Translations under genes and position numbers: made by a program | Origin: a virus | Strand: one strand, 5' to 3' | IMG/VR virus record: IMGVR_UViG_3300042556_002798 | Location: 1 to 25,923 of that record | Length of the DNA: 25,923 nt | The notes under the pieces: model-generated | Databases searched by the model: none | Told to the model about the DNA's origin: nothing | Seen by the model: the letters and a program-made list of their open reading frames with translations, nothing else | Part shown: positions 15,879-21,852 of the stretch, piece by piece | Position numbering within the stretch: the stretch's first letter is position 1 | How the letters are laid out: every line of letters begins with the position of its first letter

Positions 15879-16264
15879 GGCTGGCCCCCTCGGCGCGCGG
15901 CGGCGGCTTCGAGGGCGGCGACGAGGGCGTCGGCTTCGGTGGGGCCGTCGCTCAGCTTGCCCATGCCGGCCCCGCTGCCGCGCATGACGGTCCACCCCGA
16001 GGCGGTCGGCCGGGCGAACAGCGTCGGTGACGCCCACACCTCGCGCACGGCGGCGAGCAACACCCCAACGGTCGCGGGGTCGGTGAAGTCGGGCACGACG
16101 TGGTCACGGTCATAGTCGTGCATGTCCGGCCCGTCGGGCACTCGCCCGGCGATCTGCAGGTGCCGTGCCGTGCCGGGCGCCCAGCGGAGCCACCGCATCC
16201 CGGGCGCCCATTCGTCGCGGTTGAGGGCGTGGCAGGCGGCAAAGTAGCGGTCGGCGGCGGTCAT
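15875..16264 (-). CDS. Hypothetical phage protein, small alpha/beta family (129 aa)
   Basis: ATG 16264 overlaps the stop of the 306-aa gene. Residues 9-28 (ACHALNRDEWAPGMRWLRWA) and 58-78 (FTDPATVGVLLAAVREVW) follow a pattern I have seen in small phage proteins: a helix with 'W.pGM', then 'p.l.DpaTlG.LLalvReaw'. Between them is a short insert with HDYDRDHVVPD. These proteins have no established function that I know. It ends RRGGQP, the recurring C-terminus of this run of genes. Confidence 0.65.
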   Translation of the reverse strand: MTAADRYFAACHALNRDEWAPGMRWLRWAPGTARHLQIAGRVPDGPDMHDYDRDHVVPDFTDPATVGVLLAAVREVWASPTLFARPTASGWTVMRGSGAGMGKLSDGPTEADALVAALEAAAARRGGQP

Positions 16265-17181
16265 GCGCCCTCCACGGCGCGGACGTGGGCGCCGGCTTCG
16301 ATGTAGGCGACATGGTCGCGCAGGGCCACGGCCACAACCGACCGGCCAAACCCGGAGTGAGCGTCCGCCCCGCCATGCAGGCAGGCCACAACCGCCGCCC
16401 GCTCAGCCGCCGCCCCCTCCGCCCGCGCGGTGGCCACCGCGGCCTCGGCGGCCTCGGCGCGGGCGCGCTGGTACTCCACCTCGGCGCGCAGGCTCGCACG
16501 GTCGTCAAGTGCGACACCGAGCACGTCGAGCAGGTCCGGCAGGTCGTCAGCCGCGGCGCCGGCGCCAGTAAGCGCCAACGCGACCGACCCCGCAAAGACC
16601 TGCAGGACCTCGGCGCGGGCGCGCAGGGCGGCGGCTTCGTTCTCGGCGACGACCTTGCGGGCATAGGCGCGGTCGGCGCGCTGGTCAGCGCGATCGCGCT
16701 CGGCGACAACCTCGCGCAGCGCCTCGGCCACCGCAGGCAGGTCGCGGACGGTGGTCTGGGCGGCGCGCTGCTCCTCGCCGAGCGGGGCCACCTGCAGGGC
16801 CACTTCGAGAGCGAAGGCGCGCCACTGGTCTGCGATGAGGGCACGGGCGCGCAGGGCGTCGCGCTCGGCCTCGGCGGCCTCGGCGCGGGCGATGGCGATG
16901 ACGTGCTGCTCTCCGGCTCCGCGCACCATCCTGAGCAGCGCCGGCAGGTCGTCAACACTGGTTTGGTGCGCACTGTCCTCTGCATCTACAGGAGCGACCT
17001 CGCGGGCGACATCGATGGCGAAGCCGCGCCACGTCTCAGCGTCGCGCTCGGCGGCATCGGCGCTGGCGCGCAGGGCGTCGCGCTCGGCGCGCAGGGCGCG
17101 GGCCTCGGTGCGAGCATGTCCAATCCAGCGGAGAAGGTCGTCGACGTCGGTGAACTCGTCATCATCAATCTGGTCGCTCAT
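16261..17181 (-). CDS. Repeat-containing coiled-coil protein (306 aa)
   Basis: The real start is ATG 17181, in a CAGGAGCAGCCATGA junction; the open frame beyond it is shadow. The protein is almost entirely charged, Ala-rich helix. Three tandem units are visible at about 33-86, 107-157 and 180-222: an ERDALRA-type helix, then W-R-x-F-A (51-55, 120-124; QVFAG at 194-198), VAP or equivalent, and a (T).(D/R)DLP helix (75-80, 144-149, 212-215). A distinct C-terminal part (about 260-300) has VVACLHGGADAHSGFGR. It could be a filament or scaffold. Function unknown. Confidence 0.65.
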   Translation of the reverse strand: MSDQIDDDEFTDVDDLLRWIGHARTEARALRAERDALRASADAAERDAETWRGFAIDVAREVAPVDAEDSAHQTSVDDLPALLRMVRGAGEQHVIAIARAEAAEAERDALRARALIADQWRAFALEVALQVAPLGEEQRAAQTTVRDLPAVAEALREVVAERDRADQRADRAYARKVVAENEAAALRARAEVLQVFAGSVALALTGAGAAADDLPDLLDVLGVALDDRASLRAEVEYQRARAEAAEAAVATARAEGAAAERAAVVACLHGGADAHSGFGRSVVAVALRDHVAYIEAGAHVRAVEGA

Positions 17182-17381
17182 GGCTGCTCCTGTCGGGTGT
17201 GGTGCCGCGCCACCGCGTGCGACGCGGCCTCGGCTCCGGTGAGGGCGCCGCACAGGGCGGCGATGGCGAAGGTGGCGGCGAGGGCCAGCCACATCACGGC
17301 GTGCAGGGCGCGCAGGCGGGCCTCGGCGGCGAGGCGGGCGGTGCGCTCGGTCTGCCAGAGGGCGGGCCAGTCGGGGGTCAT
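17178..17381 (-). CDS. Single-pass membrane protein (67 aa)
   Basis: ATG 17381 follows GGAGGGCGAGGA and overlaps the stop of the gene upstream. A basic/amphipathic N-terminal helix (DWPALWQTERTARLAAEARLRALH) precedes a hydrophobic segment at about residues 29-51 (VMWLALAATFAIAALCGAL) that should span the membrane. The short C-terminus is His-rich and ends RQEQP. It resembles the size and layout of an early-region inner-membrane protein or small holin; there is no lysis gene beside it, so no function is claimed. Confidence 0.6.
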   Translation of the reverse strand: MTPDWPALWQTERTARLAAEARLRALHAVMWLALAATFAIAALCGALTGAEAASHAVARHHTRQEQP

Positions 17382-17536
17382 TCCTCGCCCTCCTCTTCAG
17401 TCTCGGCGTCCTCGTCCTCGCCCTCGTCATCGAGCGGCGTGCCGTACTCGTCACAGAGCGGCCGGCGCGCCTCGGCGCGGGCCAGTCGGGCGGTCCACCA
17501 CGCGGGAGGGCCGTCGTAGTCGCTGTAGTCGGTCAT
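17378..17536 (-). CDS. Small acidic protein (52 aa)
   Basis: ATG 17536 follows AGGAGACCGACC, a variant of the recurring leader used at several early genes. The peptide begins MTDYSDYDGPPAWWTARLARAEARR, has one Cys, and its last 15 residues are nearly all Glu and Asp (DDEGEDEDAETEEEGEE). The polyacidic tail could mimic DNA or act as a chaperone-like tail, which is speculation from composition. The stop overlaps the start of the 67-aa membrane protein gene, which uses the Glu codons as its ribosome site (GAGGAGGG). Confidence 0.6.
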   Translation of the reverse strand: MTDYSDYDGPPAWWTARLARAEARRPLCDEYGTPLDDEGEDEDAETEEEGEE

Positions 17537-17616
17537 GGTCGGTCTCCTGTCGCCCCATCCCGAGGGGCGGTTGCATCGGCAGCGGGCGGGCCGGCGCGCG
17601 GTGTGCGCGGCGGTGC

Positions 17617-17637
17617 CGGGGCCTTGCGGCGGCCCCG
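17617..17637 (-). terminator. Hairpin after the pentapeptide-repeat gene (possible terminator)
   Basis: A perfect 7-base stem (CGGGGCC / GGCCCCG) with a 7-base loop, 14 bases past the stop codon of the pentapeptide gene. No U-run follows, so it would be a weak or non-canonical terminator, or a structure that affects the leader of the acidic-protein gene. A second hairpin (CGCCCC-N7-GGGGCG, 17551-17569) lies just before that gene's ribosome site. Confidence 0.3.
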
Positions 17638-17650
17638 TGGCCGGGGGAGG

Positions 17651-18331
17651 TCAGCCGCGGCTGCGGTCACCAGCGCTGCCGGCCGGTGGTTCGGTCGAGC
17701 GGTAGTCGGCATCCGCCATCTGCGCAGACAGGCCGGTCGCTCCGTGCATCGTCGCTCCGGTGTAGCGTCCGCCAAAGATCTTGGCGCCGGTGAGGTTTGC
17801 GCCGATGAAGTTAGCGTAGGTAGCCTCGACTCCCCTCAGGGTGGCACCGGTCAGATTGGCGCCACCGAAGTCGGCACCGTGCAGCCGACACTGCCCAATC
17901 TTGGCACCACTCAGGTCGGCGCCCGCAAGCCGGAGGCTGTTCGCAATGCCCGAGAAGACCGCACCCCTCAGGTTGGCGCCGCTAAAGTCCGGCGCGCACA
18001 TGAGATCCGCGTGCGCAAAACTGACGCCCTCGCAGTTGGCGCCCCTCAGGCTGCCTACGATGGTGGAGCCGGTGAGCGCGGCTCCACGCAGGTCTGCGTG
18101 GTCCAGGGTGACCCACGACAGCTCTGCGGAGCCCAAGTTCGCATCGCGCAGATTGGCGCCGGTGAGGTCACCGCTGATGATGATCCCGCTGAGGTCAGCA
18201 CCACTCAGGTCGGCCCCGACAAGGCTGGGTCCAGTCCACCCCGGGGGATGCTGTTTGGCGGCGCGCGCGGCGCGGCAGTTTGCGGCGTGGGCGATGGCGG
18301 CATCACGGGGCGAGATTTCAGTGGTGGACAT
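17651..18331 (-). CDS. Pentapeptide-repeat protein (226 aa)
   Basis: ATG 18331 is chosen because AGGAG lies 6 bases before it; the upstream in-frame ATG 18337 directly abuts that site. From about residue 38 to 205 the protein is runs of A(D/N)LXX pentapeptides: LVGADLSGADLSG, LTGANLRDANLGSAEL, LSGANLRGAVFSG, FGGANLTGATLRG, FIGANLTGAKIFGG. This forms a right-handed square beta-helix. In cell hosts such proteins (Qnr/MfpA type) can mimic DNA and protect or inhibit gyrase; in a phage early region a host-takeover or anti-defence role is possible but not shown. The C-terminal 20 residues are a Pro/Ser/Gly tail. Confidence 0.85.
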   Translation of the reverse strand: MSTTEISPRDAAIAHAANCRAARAAKQHPPGWTGPSLVGADLSGADLSGIIISGDLTGANLRDANLGSAELSWVTLDHADLRGAALTGSTIVGSLRGANCEGVSFAHADLMCAPDFSGANLRGAVFSGIANSLRLAGADLSGAKIGQCRLHGADFGGANLTGATLRGVEATYANFIGANLTGAKIFGGRYTGATMHGATGLSAQMADADYRSTEPPAGSAGDRSRG

Positions 18332-18348
18332 GGTCATCTCCTGTCATC

Positions 18349-18396
18349 GCCCGCCTGCGCGGGCTGTGTTGCGGATGGGCCCGGCACGTTGCCGGG
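18349..18396. other. Intergenic hairpin pair between pentapeptide and 70-aa genes
   Basis: The 85-base gap between the 70-aa gene's stop (18417) and the pentapeptide gene's start holds two inverted repeats: GCCCGC-N4-GCGGGC at 18349-18364 and CCCGGCA-N3-TGCCGGG at 18380-18396. Neither is followed by a U-run. They could form a partial terminator or mRNA-stabilising structures. No promoter matching the TTGAC/TA-type sites of the other minus-strand gaps is seen here. Confidence 0.3.
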
Positions 18397-18416
18397 AAGA
18401 AGCGCTGATGGACGGG

Positions 18417-18629
18417 TCAGGCGATGTGCCAGCGCGCCGGCGCGGTCACATCGGCGGGCACGTCGGTGACGACGATGACGTCGCGGTCGCCGTCTTGCCA
18501 GGACGCCTCGCCGCGCCAGGACGGAATCCCGGTCAGCGCGCGCAGCTCGTCAAGGGCAGCGGCGAGGGAGTCATCGCGGTGGGCGAAGCGGGCGGCGGTG
18601 GTGACGAGGGTCTTGGCGGCGGTGGTCAT
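18417..18629 (-). CDS. Small protein transcribed from its own promoter (70 aa)
   Basis: ATG 18629 follows GGAGCCGACC, the leader shared with the 21717 and 21440 genes. A sigma70-like promoter sits at 18675-18703. The protein starts with an amphipathic helix (TTAAKTLVTTAARFAHRDDSLAAALDELRAL, residues 2-32), then a Trp-rich beta stretch (SWRGEASWQDGDRDVIVVTDVP). It looks like a small alpha/beta regulator or inhibitor, but I recognise no family. The N-terminal in-frame extension (to 18674) is untranslated leader. Confidence 0.6.
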   Translation of the reverse strand: MTTAAKTLVTTAARFAHRDDSLAAALDELRALTGIPSWRGEASWQDGDRDVIVVTDVPADVTAPARWHIA

Positions 18630-18703
18630 GGTCGGCTCCGGGTGGGCTCGGGGCTCCATCGCCCCGGCCCCCAAACCTTATCGCCGCCCTCGCCAGCGGT
18701 CAA
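18630..18703 (-). promoter_or_regulatory. Promoter P-18.7 plus leader with two GGAGCC boxes
   Basis: On the minus strand the -35 TTGACC (18698-18703), 17-base spacer and -10 TAAGGT (18675-18680) form a sigma70-like promoter, with transcript start expected near 18668. The leader carries GGAGCC at 18652-18657 and again at 18634-18639, the second serving as ribosome site for ATG 18629; the two boxes are 12 bases apart, as in the copy at 21722-21745. The octamer AAGAAAGT (plus-strand orientation, 18726-18733) lies 22 bases upstream of the -35, overlapping the last codons of the 192-aa gene. Confidence 0.75.
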
Positions 18704-18723
18704 TAGCCGCCGGACAGATACAG

Positions 18724-19302
18724 CTAAGAAAGTTTGCAGCCCGCCGGAAGCCGCTTGCGCACGTCAATCGCGGCAAGCCCGCCGAGCAGCGCGCCCGCTT
18801 CGCCTGCCGTCCAGGGCCGCCCGTCGCGGGGGCACGCCCTGTCGAGCTCGGCGGCGATGCCCTCCACGTCGCAGCCGGACCGGTGCCAGAACCGCGCGAC
18901 CTTCGCCGGATCGGCAGGCCGCACGCACGCAGGGTTCGCCCCGCGCTCCGACGGGTCGGCCTTCGGCGCGCGCACCCGCACCACCGGGCGCCGGGGCACA
19001 GGCACCGGATCGGCGGCAGGCACCCACGCCCCGGGGCGCGCAGGCGGCCGCGGCCGGACGATCAGGCCCGCGTCCCGCAAGACCGCCACGGCCCGGATCG
19101 TGACGCCGCTGCCGGGCCATCGCTGGCGCCTGCAGACCAGGGCGTAGACGCGCTCGATGTCCTCGGCGACCACCTCCCGGCCGTGCGGGGTGAGCCACGG
19201 CCCGCCGGTCAGCAGCGTGGCGAGGGCAGCCGCAGCGGCGGGCGAGGGCGGCACGTAGGCGGGCACAGGGAGGCGGGGGTAGACGACGCGGGCGGTGCTC
19301 AA
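18724..19302 (-). CDS. Hypothetical protein with Pro/Arg-rich linker (192 aa)
   Basis: Starts at TTG 19302, supported by GGGAGGACCA 5 bases upstream and by overlap with the stop of the previous gene; no better start is near. Residues about 22-83 are helical with a charged stretch (VVAEDIERVYALVCRRQRWPGSGVTI then AVLRDAGLIV), compatible with a winged-helix-like fold but without a certain recognition helix. Residues 85-118 are a Pro/Arg linker. A C-terminal helical domain (about 130-185) has ARFWHRSGCDVEGIAAELDR. It may bind DNA, given charge and layout. Unrecognised family. Confidence 0.6.
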   Translation of the reverse strand: MSTARVVYPRLPVPAYVPPSPAAAAALATLLTGGPWLTPHGREVVAEDIERVYALVCRRQRWPGSGVTIRAVAVLRDAGLIVRPRPPARPGAWVPAADPVPVPRRPVVRVRAPKADPSERGANPACVRPADPAKVARFWHRSGCDVEGIAAELDRACPRDGRPWTAGEAGALLGGLAAIDVRKRLPAGCKLS

Positions 19303-19487
19303 TGGTCCTCCCTACCGGCACGCGCCAGAAGCGGCCCGATGAATGGCGCGAGCATCGGAATGGCGCCGACGGCGGCGCAGAGCAAGACGAGCGCGACACA
19401 GCAGACGACCCCGGGACTGACGAGCCATGCCAGCGTCTCCCATGCCTGTGCGGCGACAGCATCGGAACCGGTGCAAGTGGCGCTCAT
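19299..19487 (-). CDS. Small membrane protein (62 aa)
   Basis: ATG 19487 overlaps the stop of the thyX gene; the long in-frame upstream stretch is shadow. The protein has a hydrophobic region at about residues 15-55, long enough for two short membrane helices (LAWLVSPGVVCCVALVLLCAA and IPMLAPFIGPLL) around a Gly/Pro break. It contains three Cys. It ends AGREDH, with its stop overlapping the TTG start of the 192-aa gene. Size and topology resemble small phage membrane proteins; function unknown. Confidence 0.6.
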   Translation of the reverse strand: MSATCTGSDAVAAQAWETLAWLVSPGVVCCVALVLLCAAVGAIPMLAPFIGPLLARAGREDH

Positions 19488-20335
19488 CGGCCACCCCCCG
19501 CGATCCACGCCTCGACGTCGGCGCGCTCCCGCGGCGGCAGGCCGGACAGGTCCGGCGCGGTGCCGGTGCGCAGGGCGGCGGCGAGGGCGCGCTGGGCGGA
19601 CGCGGACAGGGTGACGGCGTCGCGGACGTGCTCGATCCAAGCTGCGTGGGTCAGCGGGAAGGCGGCGGAGACGATGCCCTCGATGGCGTTGGCGTACTCG
19701 CGGATCTCGTCCTGCGCGTTGCCGGCGCCGCGCAGCTTCAGGAAGTGCAGCAGGTTGTGCAGGTCGCTTGCCCACGTCCATTCGGTGTAGGTCGACATCG
19801 GCAGGACCATCCGGGCCTGTTCCTTCGCCACGCCGAGGTCGCGCAGGCTGCGATAGCCGCCCACCGCGCCACGCTCGGCGCGCATGAGCACCCCGCAGGC
19901 ATCGTTCAGCCGTTCCGGGTCAAGCCGCCCGCCGTGGCCCTGTTGGTTGGCGCCCGGTGCGGGCTCAGCATGCAGCGCGGGCGGACGGTAGCAGTCGGCG
20001 GGCAGGTCGGTGTAGCGGGCGGAGACCTCGTTCACGCTGGCCATCCGGTGCCGCATCCACTGCCGGGCGACGAAGAAGGGCGCGCGGATGTGGAATACCA
20101 GCCGGGCCATCTCCATCGGCGTTGTGTGCCGGTGCCGCACAAGGAAGCCGATCAGGCGCGCATCAGCGTCGGCCCCGCGGTCGGCGTCATGCCGGCCGTA
20201 GGACACGCGGGCGGCGCGGGCGATGGCGGCGTCGTTGCCGTGGTAGTCCACGAGGCTGACGAAGCCGGCGGGGCCGATGGGGATGCGCACGCCGATGAGG
20301 CCGTCGGCGGCGAGGTTCTGTGGGCGGAGGGTCAT
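19484..20335 (-). CDS. thyX: Flavin-dependent thymidylate synthase ThyX (283 aa)
   Basis: ATG 20335 follows GGAGCCGACC at a slightly longer spacing. The enzyme makes dTMP from dUMP using FAD, NADPH and methylenetetrahydrofolate, without dihydrofolate as product. Diagnostic residues: the ThyX motif RHR at 95-97 followed by seven residues and Ser105 (RHRMASVNEVS), preceded by HTTPMEMARLVFHIRAPFFV (70-89) and followed by ARYTDL. A conserved-type STYTEWTW and DLHNLLHFLKLR segment lies near 190-215. Length is in the usual 220-300 range with an N-terminal extension of about 20 residues. Phages carry it to raise dTMP for replication. The small protein at 20332-20658 overlaps its start by 4 bases. 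Confidence 0.92.
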   Translation of the reverse strand: MTLRPQNLAADGLIGVRIPIGPAGFVSLVDYHGNDAAIARAARVSYGRHDADRGADADARLIGFLVRHRHTTPMEMARLVFHIRAPFFVARQWMRHRMASVNEVSARYTDLPADCYRPPALHAEPAPGANQQGHGGRLDPERLNDACGVLMRAERGAVGGYRSLRDLGVAKEQARMVLPMSTYTEWTWASDLHNLLHFLKLRGAGNAQDEIREYANAIEGIVSAAFPLTHAAWIEHVRDAVTLSASAQRALAAALRTGTAPDLSGLPPRERADVEAWIAGGGR

Positions 20336-20658
20336 GTGGTCGGCTCCTTCGCGGCCTTGGTGATGGCAGCGTCAACGATCTTCAGCACCGTGCGCAGGCC
20401 GAGCGCCTCAAGGGCCGCGCGAGTGGCGCAGTTCTCGTGTAGGCGGATGCGCTCCGCGTCCGTGAGGTGCAGAAACCCCGCGGCAGCAGGGGCCGGCCGT
20501 CCAGCCGATGCGGCAGCTCGGCATGCCAGCGCGTCGCTGCGGGATGCCGCCGCATGGGCATCGCAGGTCTGTATCTCCTCATCCAACACCCGCAGGATGA
20601 GCGCAAGGTGCGCCTCGGCCTTCTCGGCGCGGGCGCGCAGGGCGTCCTCGGTACTCAT
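20332..20658 (-). CDS. Small helical protein coupled to thyX (108 aa)
   Basis: ATG 20658 overlaps the stop of the 261-aa gene, and its own stop overlaps the thyX start. The N-terminal helix (EDALRARAEKAEAHLALILRVLDEEI) is a coiled coil with the same 'DALRARA' beginning as the repeats of the 306-aa protein. The rest is Ala-rich, with a His/Arg-rich stretch (LTDAERIRLHENCATRAALEAL). Contains three Cys. No family recognised. Confidence 0.6.
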   Translation of the reverse strand: MSTEDALRARAEKAEAHLALILRVLDEEIQTCDAHAAASRSDALACRAAASAGRPAPAAAGFLHLTDAERIRLHENCATRAALEALGLRTVLKIVDAAITKAAKEPTT

Positions 20659-21440
20659 GCGTCCACCCGCTTCGCCGCCCACAGCAGCGCGCTGACGGTC
20701 ATCACGACGCCGGGGCCGCTGGGGAAGGCCAGCAGCACGCAGTCAGCGGTCACGAAGGGCTCGCCGTAGGCGGCGATGGCGACGTGCTCGCGGACCACGC
20801 CGAAGATGCCGTGCGGGTTGCTGCTCAACACAGACAGGCCCATCGCCCCGGCCGGGGCGTACAGGCCGTCGTCGGCGAAGCGCCAGACCGAACCGACCGG
20901 GGCGCGCTGCGCCCACGCGGACGGCGCAGGGGCGGACACAGGGACCGGCGCAGGGACCGGCGCAGGCATCGGCGCAGCCTTGATCTGCGATTCCCACGCC
21001 GCCTCCTCCGCGGCGCGGCACCATTCCGCCAGCGCCTGGGTGGTCGCGGAGGCCGGCGCGGCCGGCGCGGCCTTGATCTGCGCCTCCCACGCCGCCTCCT
21101 CCGCGGCCACGCGGGCGCCTTCGCCGTCGGCGGGCTCGGGGAAGTCCTCGCCGGGGAAGGTCGGCTCGGCGCTGCGCTGCGCGGCGGGGTGGTCCTCGGG
21201 GGACAGGCCCTCGACAGCGACGGACGCGGGGATCAGGGACCGCGCGGTCTCCCACACGAGCACGCCGCCGGCGCCGCCGGGGAGCAGGCCGGTGTCGGCG
21301 CACTCGCGCAGGGCCAGCGCGAGGTCGTCGCTGTGGATGGTCTCGCCGCCGTCGGTGTCGGTGGAGATGTAGCCCATGATCACCTGGGCGACGTTGCGGG
21401 CGCGGTGCGTGATCTGGGCGGAGTTCAGGGGTTCGGTCAT
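20655..21440 (-). CDS. Large protein with internal duplication and Pro/Ala linker (261 aa)
   Basis: ATG 21440 follows GGAGCCGACC; the longer open frame is shadow. The N-terminal domain (1-75) is helical (SAQITHRARNVAQVIMGYISTD... SDDLALALRECADTGLLP). The middle has two copies of AEEAAWE(A/S)QIKAAP (residues 113-126 and 144-157), encoded by 41-base direct repeats. A Pro/Ala/Val linker follows (about 158-178), then a C-terminal beta-type domain with GSVWRFADDGLYAPAGAMG and GEPFVTADCVLLAFPSGPG. No family is recognised. Confidence 0.6.
   Translation of the reverse strand: MTEPLNSAQITHRARNVAQVIMGYISTDTDGGETIHSDDLALALRECADTGLLPGGAGGVLVWETARSLIPASVAVEGLSPEDHPAAQRSAEPTFPGEDFPEPADGEGARVAAEEAAWEAQIKAAPAAPASATTQALAEWCRAAEEAAWESQIKAAPMPAPVPAPVPVSAPAPSAWAQRAPVGSVWRFADDGLYAPAGAMGLSVLSSNPHGIFGVVREHVAIAAYGEPFVTADCVLLAFPSGPGVVMTVSALLWAAKRVDA
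20974..21014. repeat. Direct repeat copy 1 (41 bp) within the 261-aa gene
   Basis: This 41-base stretch matches 21067-21107 at 38 positions and encodes AEEAAWESQIKAA on the minus strand. The pair is separated by 52 bases. A triplet of shorter repeats (ACCGGCGCAGGG type, 20942-20975) lies beside it and encodes part of the Pro/Ala linker. Confidence 0.85.
21067..21107. repeat. Direct repeat copy 2 (41 bp) within the 261-aa gene
   Basis: Matches 20974-21014 at 38 of 41 positions and encodes AEEAAWEAQIKAA on the minus strand. The reading frame is kept in both copies, so this is an in-frame duplication within the gene. Confidence 0.85.
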
Positions 21441-21510
21441 GGTCGGCTCCAAAGTGCGCCGGTGCCGGGCGGCGCGCGAAGGGGTGCCCGTCCGCGGCGG
21501 GCGGGAGGGG

Positions 21511-21717
21511 TCAGGCGGCGAGGAAGAAGCAGCCGGCGCCATTGTCGACGAGTTGCATCCCGCGGCTGCGGACAGCGCTCCGCAGGAGGTCGCACCCGGA
21601 CTCGCCGATCAGGTCGGTCAACTCGGGCCAGATGACCAGCGCGCCAACCGGCAGGTAGTTGGCGACGGCGTTGGCGAAGGTCAGCAGGAAGTCGGTGGCA
21701 GCGGGCTGGGTGTTCAT
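21511..21717 (-). CDS. Small protein under its own promoter (68 aa)
   Basis: ATG 21717 follows the leader GGAGCCGACC and a promoter at 21765-21793; the in-frame upstream part (to 21747) is leader. A hydrophobic helix-like first half (TDFLLTFANAVANYLPVGALVIW, 8-30) is followed by DLIGESGCDLLRSAVRSRGMQLVD and a hydrophobic end (GCFFLAA). It may be an amphipathic helical protein; no family recognised. It is separated from the next gene (ATG 21440) by 70 bases that hold a GC-rich imperfect hairpin (CCCGTCCGC/GCGGGCGGG, about 21487-21505). Confidence 0.6.
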   Translation of the reverse strand: MNTQPAATDFLLTFANAVANYLPVGALVIWPELTDLIGESGCDLLRSAVRSRGMQLVDNGAGCFFLAA

Positions 21718-21823
21718 GGTCGGCTCCAGGTTCGTCCGCGGCTCCACCGCCGCCGGACACCTTCACCCTATCGGACCGCTGCGCACCGGTCAATAGCCTT
21801 TCGCTACAAAGACGAAAGAAAGT
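21718..21823 (-). promoter_or_regulatory. Promoter P-21.8 plus leader and upstream element
   Basis: On the minus strand: -35 TTGACC (21788-21793), 17-base spacer, -10 TAGGGT (21765-21770). The leader carries GGAGCC boxes at 21740-21745 and 21722-21727, spaced 12 bases as in the 18.7 kb copy. Upstream, an AAGAAAGT octamer (21816-21823, plus orientation) is exactly 22 bases from the -35. A perfect inverted repeat CTTTCG-N9-CGAAAG (21798-21818), 4 bases upstream of the -35, and a direct repeat of CTTTCGCTAC at 21847-21856 could be protein binding sites. Confidence 0.75.
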
Positions 21824-21852
21824 GCAGAAGCCGCGCCAGCGCTACGCTTTCG

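Noticed and set aside
17533-17775. 80-codon minus-strand frame downstream of the pentapeptide gene
   Set aside because: Overlaps the pentapeptide gene in another frame and has no suitable ribosome site; the 114-base gap is better read as hairpins plus leader.
16285-17793. 502-codon plus-strand frame over the repeat protein genes
   Set aside because: Gly/Ala/Arg shadow of the minus-strand coiled-coil genes; no start signal and it crosses several coupled genes.
18762-18790. A further TTGACG on the minus strand near 18763-18768
   Set aside because: No TA-type -10 follows at 16-18 bases and it lies within the 192-aa coding region.
17841-19103. 420-codon plus-strand frame across the pentapeptide and promoter region
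   Set aside because: Spans a promoter and three minus-strand genes; the repeated pattern is the reverse complement of the pentapeptide codons.
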